Assembly: GCF_005887115.1 (NCBI RefSeq)
Contig: NZ_PNCJ01000013.1
Coordinates: 1 to 64,000 of the forward strand
DNA: 64,000 bases
Direction: 5' to 3'
Source of the DNA: Pseudoalteromonas rubra
Lineage (GTDB): Bacteria; Pseudomonadota; Gammaproteobacteria; Enterobacterales; Alteromonadaceae
The notes under the pieces are model-generated. The model ran no database searches, had not been told where the DNA came from, and worked only from the letters and a program-made list of their open reading frames with translations. Below are positions 19,337-28,563 of the stretch, one piece after another. The position numbers and the translations under genes are program-made. How positions within the stretch are numbered: the stretch's first letter is position 1; every line of letters begins with the position of its first letter.

Positions 19337-19960
19337 TTAAATAACTAATCTCAGTGCCAGCAAAAGTAAAACGACCCCGATTGCGCGATCAAACCAGTGT
19401 CCGGCACGCTGAAAAAAACCACGGACTGCTGCTTTACTCAACACCAGCGACAGCGATGAAAACCATAACCAGGTTGCAACAGCCATATATAATCCGTAGA
19501 AAAGTTGTACGGACTGCGGCGTGTCGGGATCTATCACTAGGGTAAACAAGGAGAGAAAAAACAAGGTGGCTTTTGGGTTCAAGGCGTTAACCAAAAATCC
19601 GCGGCGAAGTGCCGAAAAAGCACTTTCCTGCACCGGTTGCGCGGCATCATTTTGCTTAGAAGCCGGCGCAGCAGTTGCCCGCAATGCCTGAACTCCCATA
19701 TATGCCAGGTATGCGCCAGCAAGATATTTGAAGACATTAAATAATTCGGGAGACTGAGATAGCAACAATGCAACACCCAACAAGCAATAGGTGACATGCA
19801 CCAGAATGCCAAGCCCAACACCCGCACTGGTCATTAATGCATTACGCCGACCAAAGCTGATGCTCTGTTTCAACACTATCGCAAAATCGGGTCCGGGACT
19901 GGCCACCGCAAAAAAATGGGCAAGCGCAATCAGAATAAACTCATCCAGGTAAGGCGACAC
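19337..19960 (-). CDS. LysE/RhtB family amino acid exporter
   Basis: An inner-membrane carrier of the RhtB/LysE family, which exports amino acids such as homoserine, threonine or lysine. The family start FILIALAHFFAVASPGPDFAIVL (shown in part) and about six hydrophobic segments are visible. The start is placed at GTG 19960, giving 207 residues, because GAGGAG lies 7 bases upstream. An in-frame TTG at 19975 is a longer alternative. The start overlaps the end of the upstream gene by 20 bases, suggesting translational coupling. The substrate cannot be read from sequence. Confidence 0.87.
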   Translation of the reverse strand: MSPYLDEFILIALAHFFAVASPGPDFAIVLKQSISFGRRNALMTSAGVGLGILVHVTYCLLGVALLLSQSPELFNVFKYLAGAYLAYMGVQALRATAAPASKQNDAAQPVQESAFSALRRGFLVNALNPKATLFFLSLFTLVIDPDTPQSVQLFYGLYMAVATWLWFSSLSLVLSKAAVRGFFQRAGHWFDRAIGVVLLLLALRLVI

Positions 19961-20738
19961 GGCTGCGCTCCTCAAGTGCCAGTAAAACTGGATCGGGTGA
20001 CGATTTTATGATCCCCTTTAACTGTTTCTGGGCTTTCTTATAAAGACTTCTTAAATGTGGCTTCAGGTGTTTAGCCCCATTATATTGAGGTTTAAAGTAA
20101 CACACGAGCGCGTGCACAAATACAGTTTCCGCTTCACTGAGCGCAGCCTGACGATTCGCATAAGCGTTGTAACAGGAACCACACCCGCCCCTGAAATGAT
20201 AAGCGCTGTTACTCAGCATGACTCCAAATCCCATATAAATAGCCAGTACATCCGCAGCGACTGGCAGATGTGCCTCACCACCAGGCGGTAACTTGCCAAC
20301 TCGGTGGATTAATATCATAGCCAGAGTGCCTGCCAGACTCGCGACCATATCCTGAGGCTGATTGATCTGGTTAGGGTTATATGACATTGCAATGGGCATA
20401 GCCGGTGGCTGAGACACGCGAACCTGCTCACCGCGAAGTCCACCCGTCAAGCTAAACTGCGGAAAAACCTGCTGCATCGGCATTTGCTGTGGTGATAATA
20501 AGGCAACTGGCCAATGCTGCATGCCGGCATAGTCCCGCACCCGATTGAATACGGTCTGTGCCATTTGCTCAACACTGCTAACCTGATCAGGGAAATCCTT
20601 CACGGTAGGCTCAACAATCCGCGTATGTGCAAGGAAAAAGTCTACATCAAAGTGTTCAACCGCCCAGCCGAACAAGGTAATCAATTGTTGAGCCTGAGCC
20701 TCTTCCAGTAGCGGTTTAGATTTAAATATCGCCAGCAT
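19941..20738 (-). CDS. Uncharacterised protein, 265 residues
   Basis: I do not recognise a family. The 265-residue protein has no signal peptide. A central segment around residues 135-185 is hydrophobic and Gly-rich (MVASLAGTLAMILIHRVG, then VAADVLAIYMGFGVMLSNSAYHF), followed by GGCGSCYNAYANRQAALSEAE, a CxxC with a conserved look, and a basic C-terminal tail. It overlaps the start of the LysE-type exporter by 20 bases and is divergent from the isomerase gene. The overlap suggests a joint role or coupled expression. Codon use is like its neighbours. Confidence 0.7.
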   Translation of the reverse strand: MLAIFKSKPLLEEAQAQQLITLFGWAVEHFDVDFFLAHTRIVEPTVKDFPDQVSSVEQMAQTVFNRVRDYAGMQHWPVALLSPQQMPMQQVFPQFSLTGGLRGEQVRVSQPPAMPIAMSYNPNQINQPQDMVASLAGTLAMILIHRVGKLPPGGEAHLPVAADVLAIYMGFGVMLSNSAYHFRGGCGSCYNAYANRQAALSEAETVFVHALVCYFKPQYNGAKHLKPHLRSLYKKAQKQLKGIIKSSPDPVLLALEERSRVALPG

Positions 20739-20863
20739 AATATCCTGTTATCCCTATACATGCCTGTGAGATCGGAACGCTTATTCGCGCCATGAACCAC
20801 TTGGCATTGTAAGAAAAGATTCTTATCATATCGCCATATTAGCGATAAATACCCTGTGATACC

Positions 20864-21196
20864 ATGCCCCACCTGATCATTGAACACTCTGAAAACTTAG
20901 ATATTCCGGTCTCCCAACTTGTTAAGGCAGTCCATCAAAGCGCTGAGGCCACCCAACTGTTTGACCCTGCATCAATAAAAACCCGGGCAATTGGCTACAG
21001 TGAGTATCAACTTGGCGGGGAACGTAAGGGCTTTATTCATGTTCAGGCCCATATTATTTCAGGAAGAACTCTGGCACAAAAACAGCTGCTGAGCGATGCG
21101 TTACTCAGTGCCCTGCGCTTGCTCATACCAGACCAGCAGATAAACCTGAGTGTTCATCCCTATGACTTAGACCCTGAGATCTACCGCAAGAACTGA
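20864..21196 (+). CDS. 5-carboxymethyl-2-hydroxymuconate isomerase family protein
   Basis: The 110-residue protein starts MPHLIIEHSENLDIP, with Pro2, the catalytic N-terminal proline of the tautomerase superfamily. Length and the C-terminal segment NLSVHPYDLDPEIYRK match the CHMI (HpcD/HpaF) family, which isomerises 5-carboxymethyl-2-hydroxymuconate in homoprotocatechuate degradation. No other gene of that pathway is in the window, so the true substrate may differ. It is followed after 84 bases by rsuA on the same strand. Confidence 0.85.
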   Translation: MPHLIIEHSENLDIPVSQLVKAVHQSAEATQLFDPASIKTRAIGYSEYQLGGERKGFIHVQAHIISGRTLAQKQLLSDALLSALRLLIPDQQINLSVHPYDLDPEIYRKN

Positions 21197-21280
21197 CGTA
21201 TAATATAGCCCGAGTCAGAGCTGACTTCAGTTCAACTGCACTGACTGTGCAGACCATATTTACTTAACAGAGTCATTATT

Positions 21281-21991
21281 ATGAAATTCCCCTGCCGTTT
21301 AGATAAGTTTGTCAGCCACATTCGTGAATTACCTCGCAGTCAAGTCAAAATAGGGATCAAGAAAGGTCTCGCCGTCGTCAATGGCGAGGTGATTAGCAAA
21401 GCCGATCATGCAATTCGCCAGGATGACCACGTAGAGTGGGAAAGCACACCACTTGCTTATTTAGGTAAACGCTACTTTATGCTGAATAAACCCCGCGGTT
21501 ATGTATGTGCCAATCAGGACGACCTTCACCCCACCGTTTTCGAGCTTTTAGACGAGCCTAACTTAAAAGATTTTCATGTTGCAGGCAGACTGGACCTGGA
21601 TACCACAGGGCTCGTTTTACTCACCAATGACGGCGACTGGTCACATCAAATCACCTCGCCCAAAAAGCAAAAATACAAAACTTATTTGGTGGAGACGCAA
21701 GAGCAACTCACCGAAGATGCACTCGAACAATTACGCCAGGGCGTCGCACTACACAACGAAAAAAACCTCACCCAGCCCGCCATAGCGGAGCAGCTGGATA
21801 AGTATGCGCTACGCTTATCTATTTGTGAGGGGAAATATCATCAGGTAAAACGCATGCTGGCGGCGGTGGGTAACAAGGTTGTTGAGCTGCACCGGGAAAA
21901 CGTGGCTGGTATCGAACTGGACGCGCAACTTGCGCCAGGAGAATATCGCTTACTTAATGACGCCGAGATTAACATAATTAATGCAAAGTGA
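21281..21991 (+). CDS. rsuA: 16S rRNA pseudouridine-516 synthase RsuA
   Basis: RsuA isomerises U516 of 16S rRNA to pseudouridine. The 236 residues (E. coli 231) have an N-terminal S4 RNA-binding domain (RLDKFVSHIRELPRSQV), YFMLNKPRGYVCA, and the catalytic motif GRLDLDTTGLVLLTNDG with Asp105. The segments HNEKNLTQPA, EGKYHQVKRMLAAVGN and LAPGEYR agree with RsuA specifically, not with RluB, RluE or RluF. It looks like a single-gene unit; a TATAAT at 21199-21204 lies upstream but lacks a clear -35 element. Confidence 0.93.
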   Translation: MKFPCRLDKFVSHIRELPRSQVKIGIKKGLAVVNGEVISKADHAIRQDDHVEWESTPLAYLGKRYFMLNKPRGYVCANQDDLHPTVFELLDEPNLKDFHVAGRLDLDTTGLVLLTNDGDWSHQITSPKKQKYKTYLVETQEQLTEDALEQLRQGVALHNEKNLTQPAIAEQLDKYALRLSICEGKYHQVKRMLAAVGNKVVELHRENVAGIELDAQLAPGEYRLLNDAEINIINAK

Positions 21992-22117
21992 AACGCTGTC
22001 ATGCCCCACAATGAGGAAAAATCATCTAAAAACTAGCGGATCCTGACGCTTTTCAGCTTTCCACAACACGGAATTCGTGTTAAATCATAAAGTCAGGTTC
22101 TGCTAAAGGGGCATCAC

Positions 22118-23749
22118 GTGTTTTCATCACTTACGTTAAGAACAAAAATCATTTTATTTGCAGCCTCCATTTTTGTCGCGCTCATTTTAGTGGCCATCGT
22201 AGGACTGCAATCCCTCAGGCATGCGAGCGAAACAGATAATATTGCTCGCATCAACCAACTGATGAAAAGCACTGCAAATATAGTGCAACAGTTCGAAGGG
22301 TTTGTACGCAGCGGCGCACTCACTGAAACACAAGCCAAAATGCTGGCAACGCAAATCCTAAGGGAAAATAAATACCACGATTCTGAATATGTCTATGTGG
22401 TAGACAATGAGCTTAATTTTATCGCCGCCCCGCACGACCCTCATTTACACGACACCAGCTTTAACGATTTCAAAGACGCCAGTGGTAATAGTATTGGCCG
22501 TATGGTGGAGCGACTGGTTGGATCACAAACCAATCGTATCATTACTTATAACTGGACATCTGAGCGCAACGGCACCATTGCAGCCATGACCTCCGTAGTG
22601 CAAAAAACGCCTCTGTTTGGTTGGTATGTTGGCACCGGGATCAGCTATCAGGAAGTCGATGAGCGCTACTGGGATACCGCCAGCTGGCTTGCCTCCCTGT
22701 CGCTTTTGATAGCCGTTGCGCTCACTTTTGCTTTAATGCGGTTTGGTCTGTCACTGTCTAATAAGTTGGGTGCCGAACTGGACGATGTACTCGACATTGT
22801 TCAGGAAGTTTCTCGTGGCAATCTGACCTCAAAGATCCGCAGCGATAACGCCAAACCTGACAGTATTCTGGCCGGTATGGAATATATGCAGGAGGGTCTG
22901 AAGGGCGTGGTAGGCGGACTTAAGTCGGTCAGTGATTCACTGAATGAGCAAAGCCATAATGGCGAAAAACGTTCTACCGAATTAGAGTCCCTAACCCGTA
23001 GTCTGAGTGAAGAGACCCAAATGGTCGCGTCAGCCATTACTGAGCTCACTGCCTCAGCACAAACCGTTGTTGAACATGCTGAACAAGCAGCTGACTCTGT
23101 GCAACAGGCAGAGAATCAAGGGCAAAGCGCTGATAAGCTGACCACCAAAGCATCAGAGGCCATTGCACTGCTGGAGCAACAGATTGACAGTGCTGGCAAC
23201 AACATCCAGGTGCTTGATGAAGAGGTAAAAAACATTGCGAATGTACTGAGTGTGATCCAAAGCATTGCCGAGCAAACCAACTTACTGGCACTCAATGCGG
23301 CCATTGAGGCGGCAAGAGCAGGCGAACAAGGCCGTGGTTTCGCGGTCGTTGCCGACGAAGTAAGACAGCTGGCTCAACGGACACAAAGCAGCACAGAGGA
23401 AATACATACCATGATCGGCAATCTTCAGTCGGCGACACAAGAAGCTAAGGCCTCGGTCACCCTCAGCATTGCCACCAGTGAAAAAACCGTCACAATGTCT
23501 GGCGAGGCAAGTGAGGCACTGAAGCGAGTTGCCGAATCGCTCAGTGCAATTTCCCAAATGAGCTTTCAGATAGCACAGGCAGCCAAAGAGCAACTTGCAG
23601 CAGGGGAAGACACGGCCCACCGAGTCGTAACCATATCAGACACTGCCAGTCAGACCGCCAATGTATCGCACCACGCGCACCAGGCAACCGACAGTATCAC
23701 GGCATTGACGCATCAACTGGAAAAAGAAATGGCAAAATTCAAAGTTTAG
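22118..23749 (+). CDS. Methyl-accepting chemotaxis protein with sCache domain
   Basis: An inner-membrane chemoreceptor. It begins at GTG 22118, with AAAGGGG 6 bases upstream. Transmembrane segment 1 is at about residues 9-31. A periplasmic sCache-type domain follows (about 40-185, with [18 protein letters not shown] and [17 protein letters not shown]). Transmembrane segment 2 is at about 190-212, then a HAMP-like linker. The cytoplasmic signalling hairpin has the conserved tip [20 protein letters not shown] near residues 384-403, and [13 protein letters not shown]. The ligand is unknown; sCache_2 receptors often bind small organic acids. No other che gene is nearby. Confidence 0.93.
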   Translation: MFSSLTLRTKIILFAASIFVALILVAIVGLQSLRHASETDNIARINQLMKSTANIVQQFEGFVRSGALTETQAKMLATQILRENKYHDSEYVYVVDNELNFIAAPHDPHLHDTSFNDFKDASGNSIGRMVERLVGSQTNRIITYNWTSERNGTIAAMTSVVQKTPLFGWYVGTGISYQEVDERYWDTASWLASLSLLIAVALTFALMRFGLSLSNKLGAELDDVLDIVQEVSRGNLTSKIRSDNAKPDSILAGMEYMQEGLKGVVGGLKSVSDSLNEQSHNGEKRSTELESLTRSLSEETQMVASAITELTASAQTVVEHAEQAADSVQQAENQGQSADKLTTKASEAIALLEQQIDSAGNNIQVLDEEVKNIANVLSVIQSIAEQTNLLALNAAIEAARAGEQGRGFAVVADEVRQLAQRTQSSTEEIHTMIGNLQSATQEAKASVTLSIATSEKTVTMSGEASEALKRVAESLSAISQMSFQIAQAAKEQLAAGEDTAHRVVTISDTASQTANVSHHAHQATDSITALTHQLEKEMAKFKV

Positions 23750-24099
23750 CTGGACGGATAATACTAAGATAATAAAGAAAAAATATTTTCAACCCCAACA
23801 CTGTTAACAATTAATTAAATTAGTATGAAAAAATTCATTTCACTTTTTTGAGCTTGGTGGTAGATTTATTAATGCAGGCTGTACAGAGTGATTTTTTATC
23901 ACATGTGCCTAAATGTAGTACTACCTACTTTTATGTTGGAATACATCGCGGACGTATGAAATCCGAAAAAGGGTTTGAGTGTATTTACGACCAGTATTAA
24001 AATTTGGTAGTCACCTGTTGTGCCAACTATTTTCACAGACTAGCCAAGTAAAGCGGTAGTTAGGTTAGGCTTACAACAATGAAATAAGGATTATCAGCT
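23750..24099 (+). other. AT-rich gap upstream of the small peptide gene
   Basis: No gene is firmly supported here. There is one 42-codon open frame (23872-24000, product starting MQAVQSDFLSHVPKCSTTYF, two Cys) without a properly spaced ribosome binding site, and an 8-codon frame at 23824. TTGTGC (24018-24023) with TAGCCA 17 bases further on is a poor promoter candidate for the peptide gene. Base composition is clearly more AT-rich than the flanks. Confidence 0.4.
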
Positions 24100-24249
24100 A
24101 TGAAGACTTTAAAACTTCGTCAATGCTCTCAAGTGACTGCAGGCTCCGGATTGATGCATCCTATCAGACCGGACGAGCTCCCAACCTCGATGCGGTTAAA
24201 CACACAACCTTCAGCTAAAAACATAGTTAACTTATATAGGTCAGCTTGA
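24100..24249 (+). CDS. Small peptide, 49 residues, possible double-glycine-type leader
   Basis: A short gene with TAAGGA 9 bases before its ATG. The peptide begins MKTLKLRQCSQVTAG. Its first 15 residues resemble the leaders of secreted peptides cut after Gly-Gly, Ala-Gly or Gly-Ala: Leu at -12, Val at -4, Ala-Gly at -2/-1. The usual Leu at -7 is Cys. The possible mature part (residues 16-49) is basic, with four Pro, no Cys, and no hydrophobic stretch. The stop codon is 9 bases before the start of a membrane protein gene, so the pair is probably one unit. I know of no named family. It could instead be a leader frame for translational coupling. Confidence 0.5.
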   Translation: MKTLKLRQCSQVTAGSGLMHPIRPDELPTSMRLNTQPSAKNIVNLYRSA

Positions 24250-24258
24250 TTAATCACC

Positions 24259-24885
24259 ATGCAAAAACGTTTCGCACTTAAAGATTTACTACTGCCGTAT
24301 GTCGTCACGGTAGTAGTAATATTTATTATCCAAGACGCTACTTTCTTCTTTTTCTTTGCATATTTAGCTTTAGTGAGCCTGGTTTTTTTAATCGGCCACA
24401 GAATTAAAGATATCAACGTTTGCTTTTTAGCTATCATAGCAATTATGCCCGTTTTGTACGAAAACATCATTTTCACCTCAGGACTGATAAGCCTGGACTC
24501 TACCGATGATAACCGATTACTACAAAACAGCATTATTTTTGGCGCACACTTGGTAAAAGAGCTGCTTATTTTAGTGCCACTAACGTATCGAGTGGAGTTA
24601 ACAAAAAAGCTATTTCCAAAACATAAAATCCGCTATACCTTTGCAGACAGTATTTTACCATGGTTATGTATTATCACGGCTGCGATGAGCTTTTTCGCAC
24701 TGATAGAGAATTACTTCAGGAATGCAAAAGGTTATGACATTACGTTTTTCTTCTACGCATTTGAAATAACGGGATATCTCAATTACTCTGCAGTCTGTGG
24801 TATTTTGGTAGTTCTAGCATTTTTAACTTACAGAGATGCTTATGACTTCAGGCAACCTAGTTTAAAAAGCCCAAGTAGAAAGTGA
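24259..24885 (+). CDS. Uncharacterised multi-spanning membrane protein
   Basis: The 208-residue protein is strongly hydrophobic, with five or six predicted membrane segments. The first two are in residues 8-48 (rich in Val, Ile and Phe), with others near 55-75, 82-105, 130-150 and 165-195. Both ends carry Lys and Arg, placing them probably in the cytoplasm. No transporter or enzyme motif is recognised. It lacks a good ribosome binding site and follows the 49-residue peptide gene by 9 bases, which fits translational coupling. Unlike its neighbours it is AT-rich. One possible role, by context only, is export of or immunity to the peptide. Confidence 0.65.
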   Translation: MQKRFALKDLLLPYVVTVVVIFIIQDATFFFFFAYLALVSLVFLIGHRIKDINVCFLAIIAIMPVLYENIIFTSGLISLDSTDDNRLLQNSIIFGAHLVKELLILVPLTYRVELTKKLFPKHKIRYTFADSILPWLCIITAAMSFFALIENYFRNAKGYDITFFFYAFEITGYLNYSAVCGILVVLAFLTYRDAYDFRQPSLKSPSRK

Positions 24886-25127
24886 TATAAACTCTCATCT
24901 CATTGATTATGGATGATCTGATTAAATGAGTTGTGTGTTGCTCCGAGTACTAGTCACAAGCCAGTGGCTGCTATTAAAGAGTAAATCCACTTTTTAGACC
25001 CGTATATTCTGAATCATGCGTTTACACAGCCACATACTTAATAAAAGCTTATTAGACTTACCAAATATTTATTGAGATGGTGGCTGATTTTAAGCTGTTG
25101 CACGTGAAGAAAAGGCTTCCAATCGTG

Positions 25128-25919
25128 TCAGTCGCTGTAAAAAAATGGGTTATCCAGATAAATAGGGCGTGCTGTGCTCAAAAAGGACAAATCAAAATAG
25201 CGCGCCAACAACTGCTCATACTGACCACTTTCTTTGAGGCGCGATAATCCCAGCGCCAGTTTATCTGCCAGCTCAGGCTTTTGCTTGTTCACAAAAAAGT
25301 AGAAATGTGCCGGATAAGACAAGTAAAACTGCGGTAGCTTTATCAGGTCTGCTGAGGCTTGTGCCGCCAGCTCTGAGTCAATTTCTATCACTGAGCGGGG
25401 GAAATAGTCGGCCTTCTGAGCCGTAATTAAATCGAACATCGCCTGATAATTTACAATCGGCCTGACTTTTAAACCATTGGCCGCCAGTATCTTAGTGTCT
25501 GGCCAGTCATGACCTTGCACGGCCACCAGTTTCGCCAGCTCAGCTTTGTCCTTCAGGGCTTGAAATCGCGCTAACTGTGTCCGATTAACCAGCAGTGCCC
25601 GTTTCCCTATCAAACCATCAAAGAGTGGGAACTTAACCGCGATGGCCAGCTTTTCCCGTGCCGGGCTGGACATACTCCAGTGTAAATCGACTTCCCCTTT
25701 GCTCAGTGCCAACAGCGTTCTTTGCTGGTGAGGATGGACCTTAACATGTTGAATATCAACCGGATATTCAGCTGCTTTTAGAGATAAGTCGAGCAGTTCA
25801 TAGAGGAACAAGTCACGGTCATAGAGCGGCCGCATTTCTTTCGCAACATATATGGCTGGCTTAGCTTCGGCAACAGCCCCAAGCAGAAATAGCATCAGAT
25901 AAACATACCATTTTATCAT
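25128..25919 (-). CDS. Periplasmic solute-binding-like protein (SBP family 3 fold)
   Basis: The 263-residue protein has a signal peptide (MIKWYVYLMLFLLGAVAEAK) and the fold pattern of ABC-type family 3 binding proteins: an N-terminal part with LYDRDLFLYELLDLSLKAAEYP, then LALSKGEVDLHWSMSSPARE, then the second lobe and the C-terminal LKESGQYEQLLARYFDL. No permease or ATPase gene is nearby. Such stand-alone proteins in Alteromonadales often act as orphan binding or sensory proteins, so the ligand and role stay open. The flanking 242-base gap (24886-25127) shows nothing I can assign. Confidence 0.78.
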   Translation of the reverse strand: MIKWYVYLMLFLLGAVAEAKPAIYVAKEMRPLYDRDLFLYELLDLSLKAAEYPVDIQHVKVHPHQQRTLLALSKGEVDLHWSMSSPAREKLAIAVKFPLFDGLIGKRALLVNRTQLARFQALKDKAELAKLVAVQGHDWPDTKILAANGLKVRPIVNYQAMFDLITAQKADYFPRSVIEIDSELAAQASADLIKLPQFYLSYPAHFYFFVNKQKPELADKLALGLSRLKESGQYEQLLARYFDLSFLSTARPIYLDNPFFYSD

Positions 25920-26041
25920 ACACCACCTAGCTCACGTTGAAGTGTTAGCCCTGCAATTTGGCATCTCAGGCGCTAACGTTGTTGACTCTCAAACTACACC
26001 TTAGCGCACTTAACTGCAACAATACTCAAGTGAAATTGGTA

Positions 26042-27823
26042 TCATACGCTGCTGACCGCGTCTAAACGTACTACCGGGGCACTGGGTTTGCGGCGATTAC
26101 AAACAAACAAATAACTATTGCGGTATCTCTTGGCTTCTTTTTTTGCATCCGTTGCCAGCGCAGCAACCTGGTGGCTGTTACTACAAGAATCTACATCCGG
26201 TGAAACCAGCCCAATTGATAAAGTCAGCAAAGGAACAAATTGCTTCTGCCCTTCCCGGTTGCTGGCCCAGTAACCACCTGCAGCCACATGCTCCGGGGTA
26301 AAAAAGGCCTTAGACTGAGCTTCGAAACGCTGGATTATCTCGTGGCATAAGGTTTCTGCATTGTCCTCATCAAACACCACCATAAAATCATCCCCGCCAA
26401 TGTGGCCCACAAAGCAGTGACTGTGCTTACAGACGGCCACCGTCACTTCAGCCAGCAGCTTGATCACACTGTCGCCACTGGCATAGCCATACAAGTCATT
26501 AAATTGCTTAAAGTGGTTGAGGTCTATATAGGCCAGCGAAAACCCGTGCATGGCACGCAGACGCTGTTCAATGGCCTCATTAATAGCCACATTGCCCGGC
26601 AACATGGTGAGCGGGTTAGCATGTTGTGCATGACGAATTTTCTCGTCTGTGATGTGCTTGAGGATGTCCCGAAGGGGTGCCAGCCCCAGATAACGCCCTT
26701 CCCGGGTAATAATAATATGCCGCCGTATATCGAATTCGTGTTCCGTAATAAGCTGACTGACGCTATCGAGTTGTTCCTGCTCATCGACAATCAGAGGCTG
26801 CTTATCCATCAGCTCTGTCACAGGTTTTTTGTCGAACAAGGCATGACCATAGGGCGCGGCAAAGACTTCGGTGAGCTGATCCCGGTGTAACAACCCCACC
26901 GGCTCTCTGGCATCATTGACCACAGTCAGACTCATCAGCCGTTTATCACGTTCAAAGTGCCGGTGAGCGTCAAGGCATTGCGTACAAGTGTGGATGGCTG
27001 CCACATCTTTTGCCAGCCAGCCAATGGCAATAGACTGCTCAAACGGATTGTCTTTGTTGTCATTGTGGCGATGCTGGGCCAGATTAATCATCTCACGATC
27101 CGGGCGTTCACTGGGCTTGGCCAGCAGATACCCCTGCGCATTGACAATTCCCAACTGCTCCAGCAAAGCGAGCTCTTCCATACGCTCGATACCCTCAGCG
27201 ATGACCGCCGTATTGGTCGCTTTGGCAAGTTCAATAATGGACTTAAGAAACTCACGTTTGACAATACTCTGATCGCAATAATCAATGAAGTAGCGGTCCA
27301 CTTTGACGAAGTCTGGGCATAGCTCTGACCATTGTTTAAGCCCCGAGTAACCCGCACCTAAGTCATCGATGGCAATGGTAAACCCCAGTTGGCGGTAATG
27401 GGCGATGGTCTTTAACAGTAAGAAGCCATCATCTACTTTATCCTGCTCAGTCACCTCAATCACAATGCGATTAGCAGCCAGCCCAGCCTGCTCAACCAGG
27501 TGCAAGGTTTCGCCTTTGGGATGGCGCGGATCCAGTAACGCCTTTGGACTGACATTGAGAAACAGCTTACCGGGTAATTGCAGCGCCACAAATTGCGTGA
27601 TCGCTCTTTGGCGGCACAGTAACTCCAGCTCAGATAGTCGGTCGTAGCGACTGGCTGCTGCAAACAAGCTGTCGGGTTGCTCAAGCGCAGAGCCGCGCTT
27701 GCCTCTGCTCAGCGCTTCAAAGCCCAGCACTTGCTCCTTCGCCAAGTCATAGATTGGCTGGAATGCCGTATAAACGGCTTTGTTTGCGATGATTTCATCC
27801 AAAAGGATCTGAGTTGAGTCCAC
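26042..27823 (-). CDS. EAL-CBS-GGDEF c-di-GMP protein with degenerate GGDEF
   Basis: The 593-residue soluble protein starts at GTG 27823. The EAL domain comes first (FEALSRG near residue 34, IDDLGAGYSGL, AEGIER), with the expected catalytic acidic residues, so phosphodiesterase activity is plausible. It is followed by a pair of CBS domains (about 265-390, with ILKHITDEKIRH at the end), which usually bind adenine nucleotides. The C-terminal GGDEF-like domain has GGDDF at the signature and is probably weakly active, inactive or a GTP sensor. This order matches a known group of EAL-CBS-GGDEF proteins. A perfect inverted repeat lies just upstream of the start. Confidence 0.87.
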   Translation of the reverse strand: MDSTQILLDEIIANKAVYTAFQPIYDLAKEQVLGFEALSRGKRGSALEQPDSLFAAASRYDRLSELELLCRQRAITQFVALQLPGKLFLNVSPKALLDPRHPKGETLHLVEQAGLAANRIVIEVTEQDKVDDGFLLLKTIAHYRQLGFTIAIDDLGAGYSGLKQWSELCPDFVKVDRYFIDYCDQSIVKREFLKSIIELAKATNTAVIAEGIERMEELALLEQLGIVNAQGYLLAKPSERPDREMINLAQHRHNDNKDNPFEQSIAIGWLAKDVAAIHTCTQCLDAHRHFERDKRLMSLTVVNDAREPVGLLHRDQLTEVFAAPYGHALFDKKPVTELMDKQPLIVDEQEQLDSVSQLITEHEFDIRRHIIITREGRYLGLAPLRDILKHITDEKIRHAQHANPLTMLPGNVAINEAIEQRLRAMHGFSLAYIDLNHFKQFNDLYGYASGDSVIKLLAEVTVAVCKHSHCFVGHIGGDDFMVVFDEDNAETLCHEIIQRFEAQSKAFFTPEHVAAGGYWASNREGQKQFVPLLTLSIGLVSPDVDSCSNSHQVAALATDAKKEAKRYRNSYLFVCNRRKPSAPVVRLDAVSSV

Positions 27824-27849
27824 TGCTCGATGACCAAGATGAGGTTTGA

Positions 27850-27872
27850 TTGATAATCGAGCAAATTATCAA
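27850..27872. promoter_or_regulatory. Inverted repeat upstream of EAL-CBS-GGDEF gene
   Basis: TTGATAAT (27850-27857) and ATTATCAA (27865-27872) are perfect inverted repeats separated by 7 bases. They lie 27 bases upstream of the GTG start of the gene read leftwards. There is no T tract, so it looks more like an operator for a dimeric regulator than a terminator. Confidence 0.4.
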
Positions 27873-27910
27873 TTTTACATGACATTTATATGTCAAAAAG
27901 AAAATTGTAC

Positions 27911-28495
27911 CTAATTTGATGTTGAATCATTTGCAATTGCCTGTTCCTCAGCGGCTGCTTCAGAGCGCTTAATTGCCCGTTTGACCTGCTCAGCATGCGC
28001 CATGGCCTCGACCATTTCCAGCTCTGCTTCCAGATAGGCTTCGTCGTCATCTAAGCCATCCTGAACTATGATCAACACCCTGGCAGGATGCAGTATCAGC
28101 TCTTTACCATGATAACAAACCGGGTCAGGCAGCTCAGGTAATTTATTACCATCATGATAACCTTGTTCCAGTTCATCCAGCGACAAGCCACTCAGTAATC
28201 CTCTGATTGCCAGCACAGCGTTAAAGTAGGGCTGACACTGTGGATACGCGAGGTTAAACGCCTCAAGTACCTGGCTGCCATGTTGTATCAGGTTATCTGC
28301 ATGGGTACGGACTAACCCCGCTTCACTTTGAATCCGGATGTCCTTAAGCAGTTCGCTGGCGAGCAACTGATAGGTTTCAATCTCATTATCAGGCTTTGCT
28401 GATGCGGCAGTCTGGGCGTTAACCACCTGCTCTGACGGTTCTGAGCAGCCGACCAAAACGAGGCCAAGTAACAGGGTCGCTAATTCCTTACGCAT
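27911..28495 (-). CDS. Predicted lipoprotein, unknown function
   Basis: I do not recognise the family. From the ATG at 28495 (GGAGG 6 to 7 bases upstream) the protein has 194 residues with a lipoprotein signal, LLLGLVLVGCSE, lipidated Cys17. The mature part is acidic, mostly helical and has two Cys in PQCQPYF and PVCYHG. The segment DDDEAYLEAELEMVEAMAHAEQVKRAIKRSEAAAEEQA suggests a C-terminal coiled coil (described here by positions 150-190). An in-frame ATG 13 codons upstream has no ribosome binding site. It lies downstream of secF but beyond a terminator. Confidence 0.75.
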   Translation of the reverse strand: MRKELATLLLGLVLVGCSEPSEQVVNAQTAASAKPDNEIETYQLLASELLKDIRIQSEAGLVRTHADNLIQHGSQVLEAFNLAYPQCQPYFNAVLAIRGLLSGLSLDELEQGYHDGNKLPELPDPVCYHGKELILHPARVLIIVQDGLDDDEAYLEAELEMVEAMAHAEQVKRAIKRSEAAAEEQAIANDSTSN

Positions 28496-28514
28496 TGTAT
28501 TTCCTCCGGTGATG

Positions 28515-28543
28515 ACAAAAAAGCCGCGATACAATCGCGGCTT
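28515..28543 (-). terminator. Intrinsic terminator of the tgt-yajC-secDF unit
   Basis: On the minus strand AAGCCGCGAT (28543-28534) pairs perfectly with ATCGCGGCTT (28530-28521) around a 3-base loop, followed by TTTTTG. It lies 20 bases past the secF stop. Confidence 0.9.
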
Positions 28544-28563
28544 CCTATTACATTGCTGGTTGA

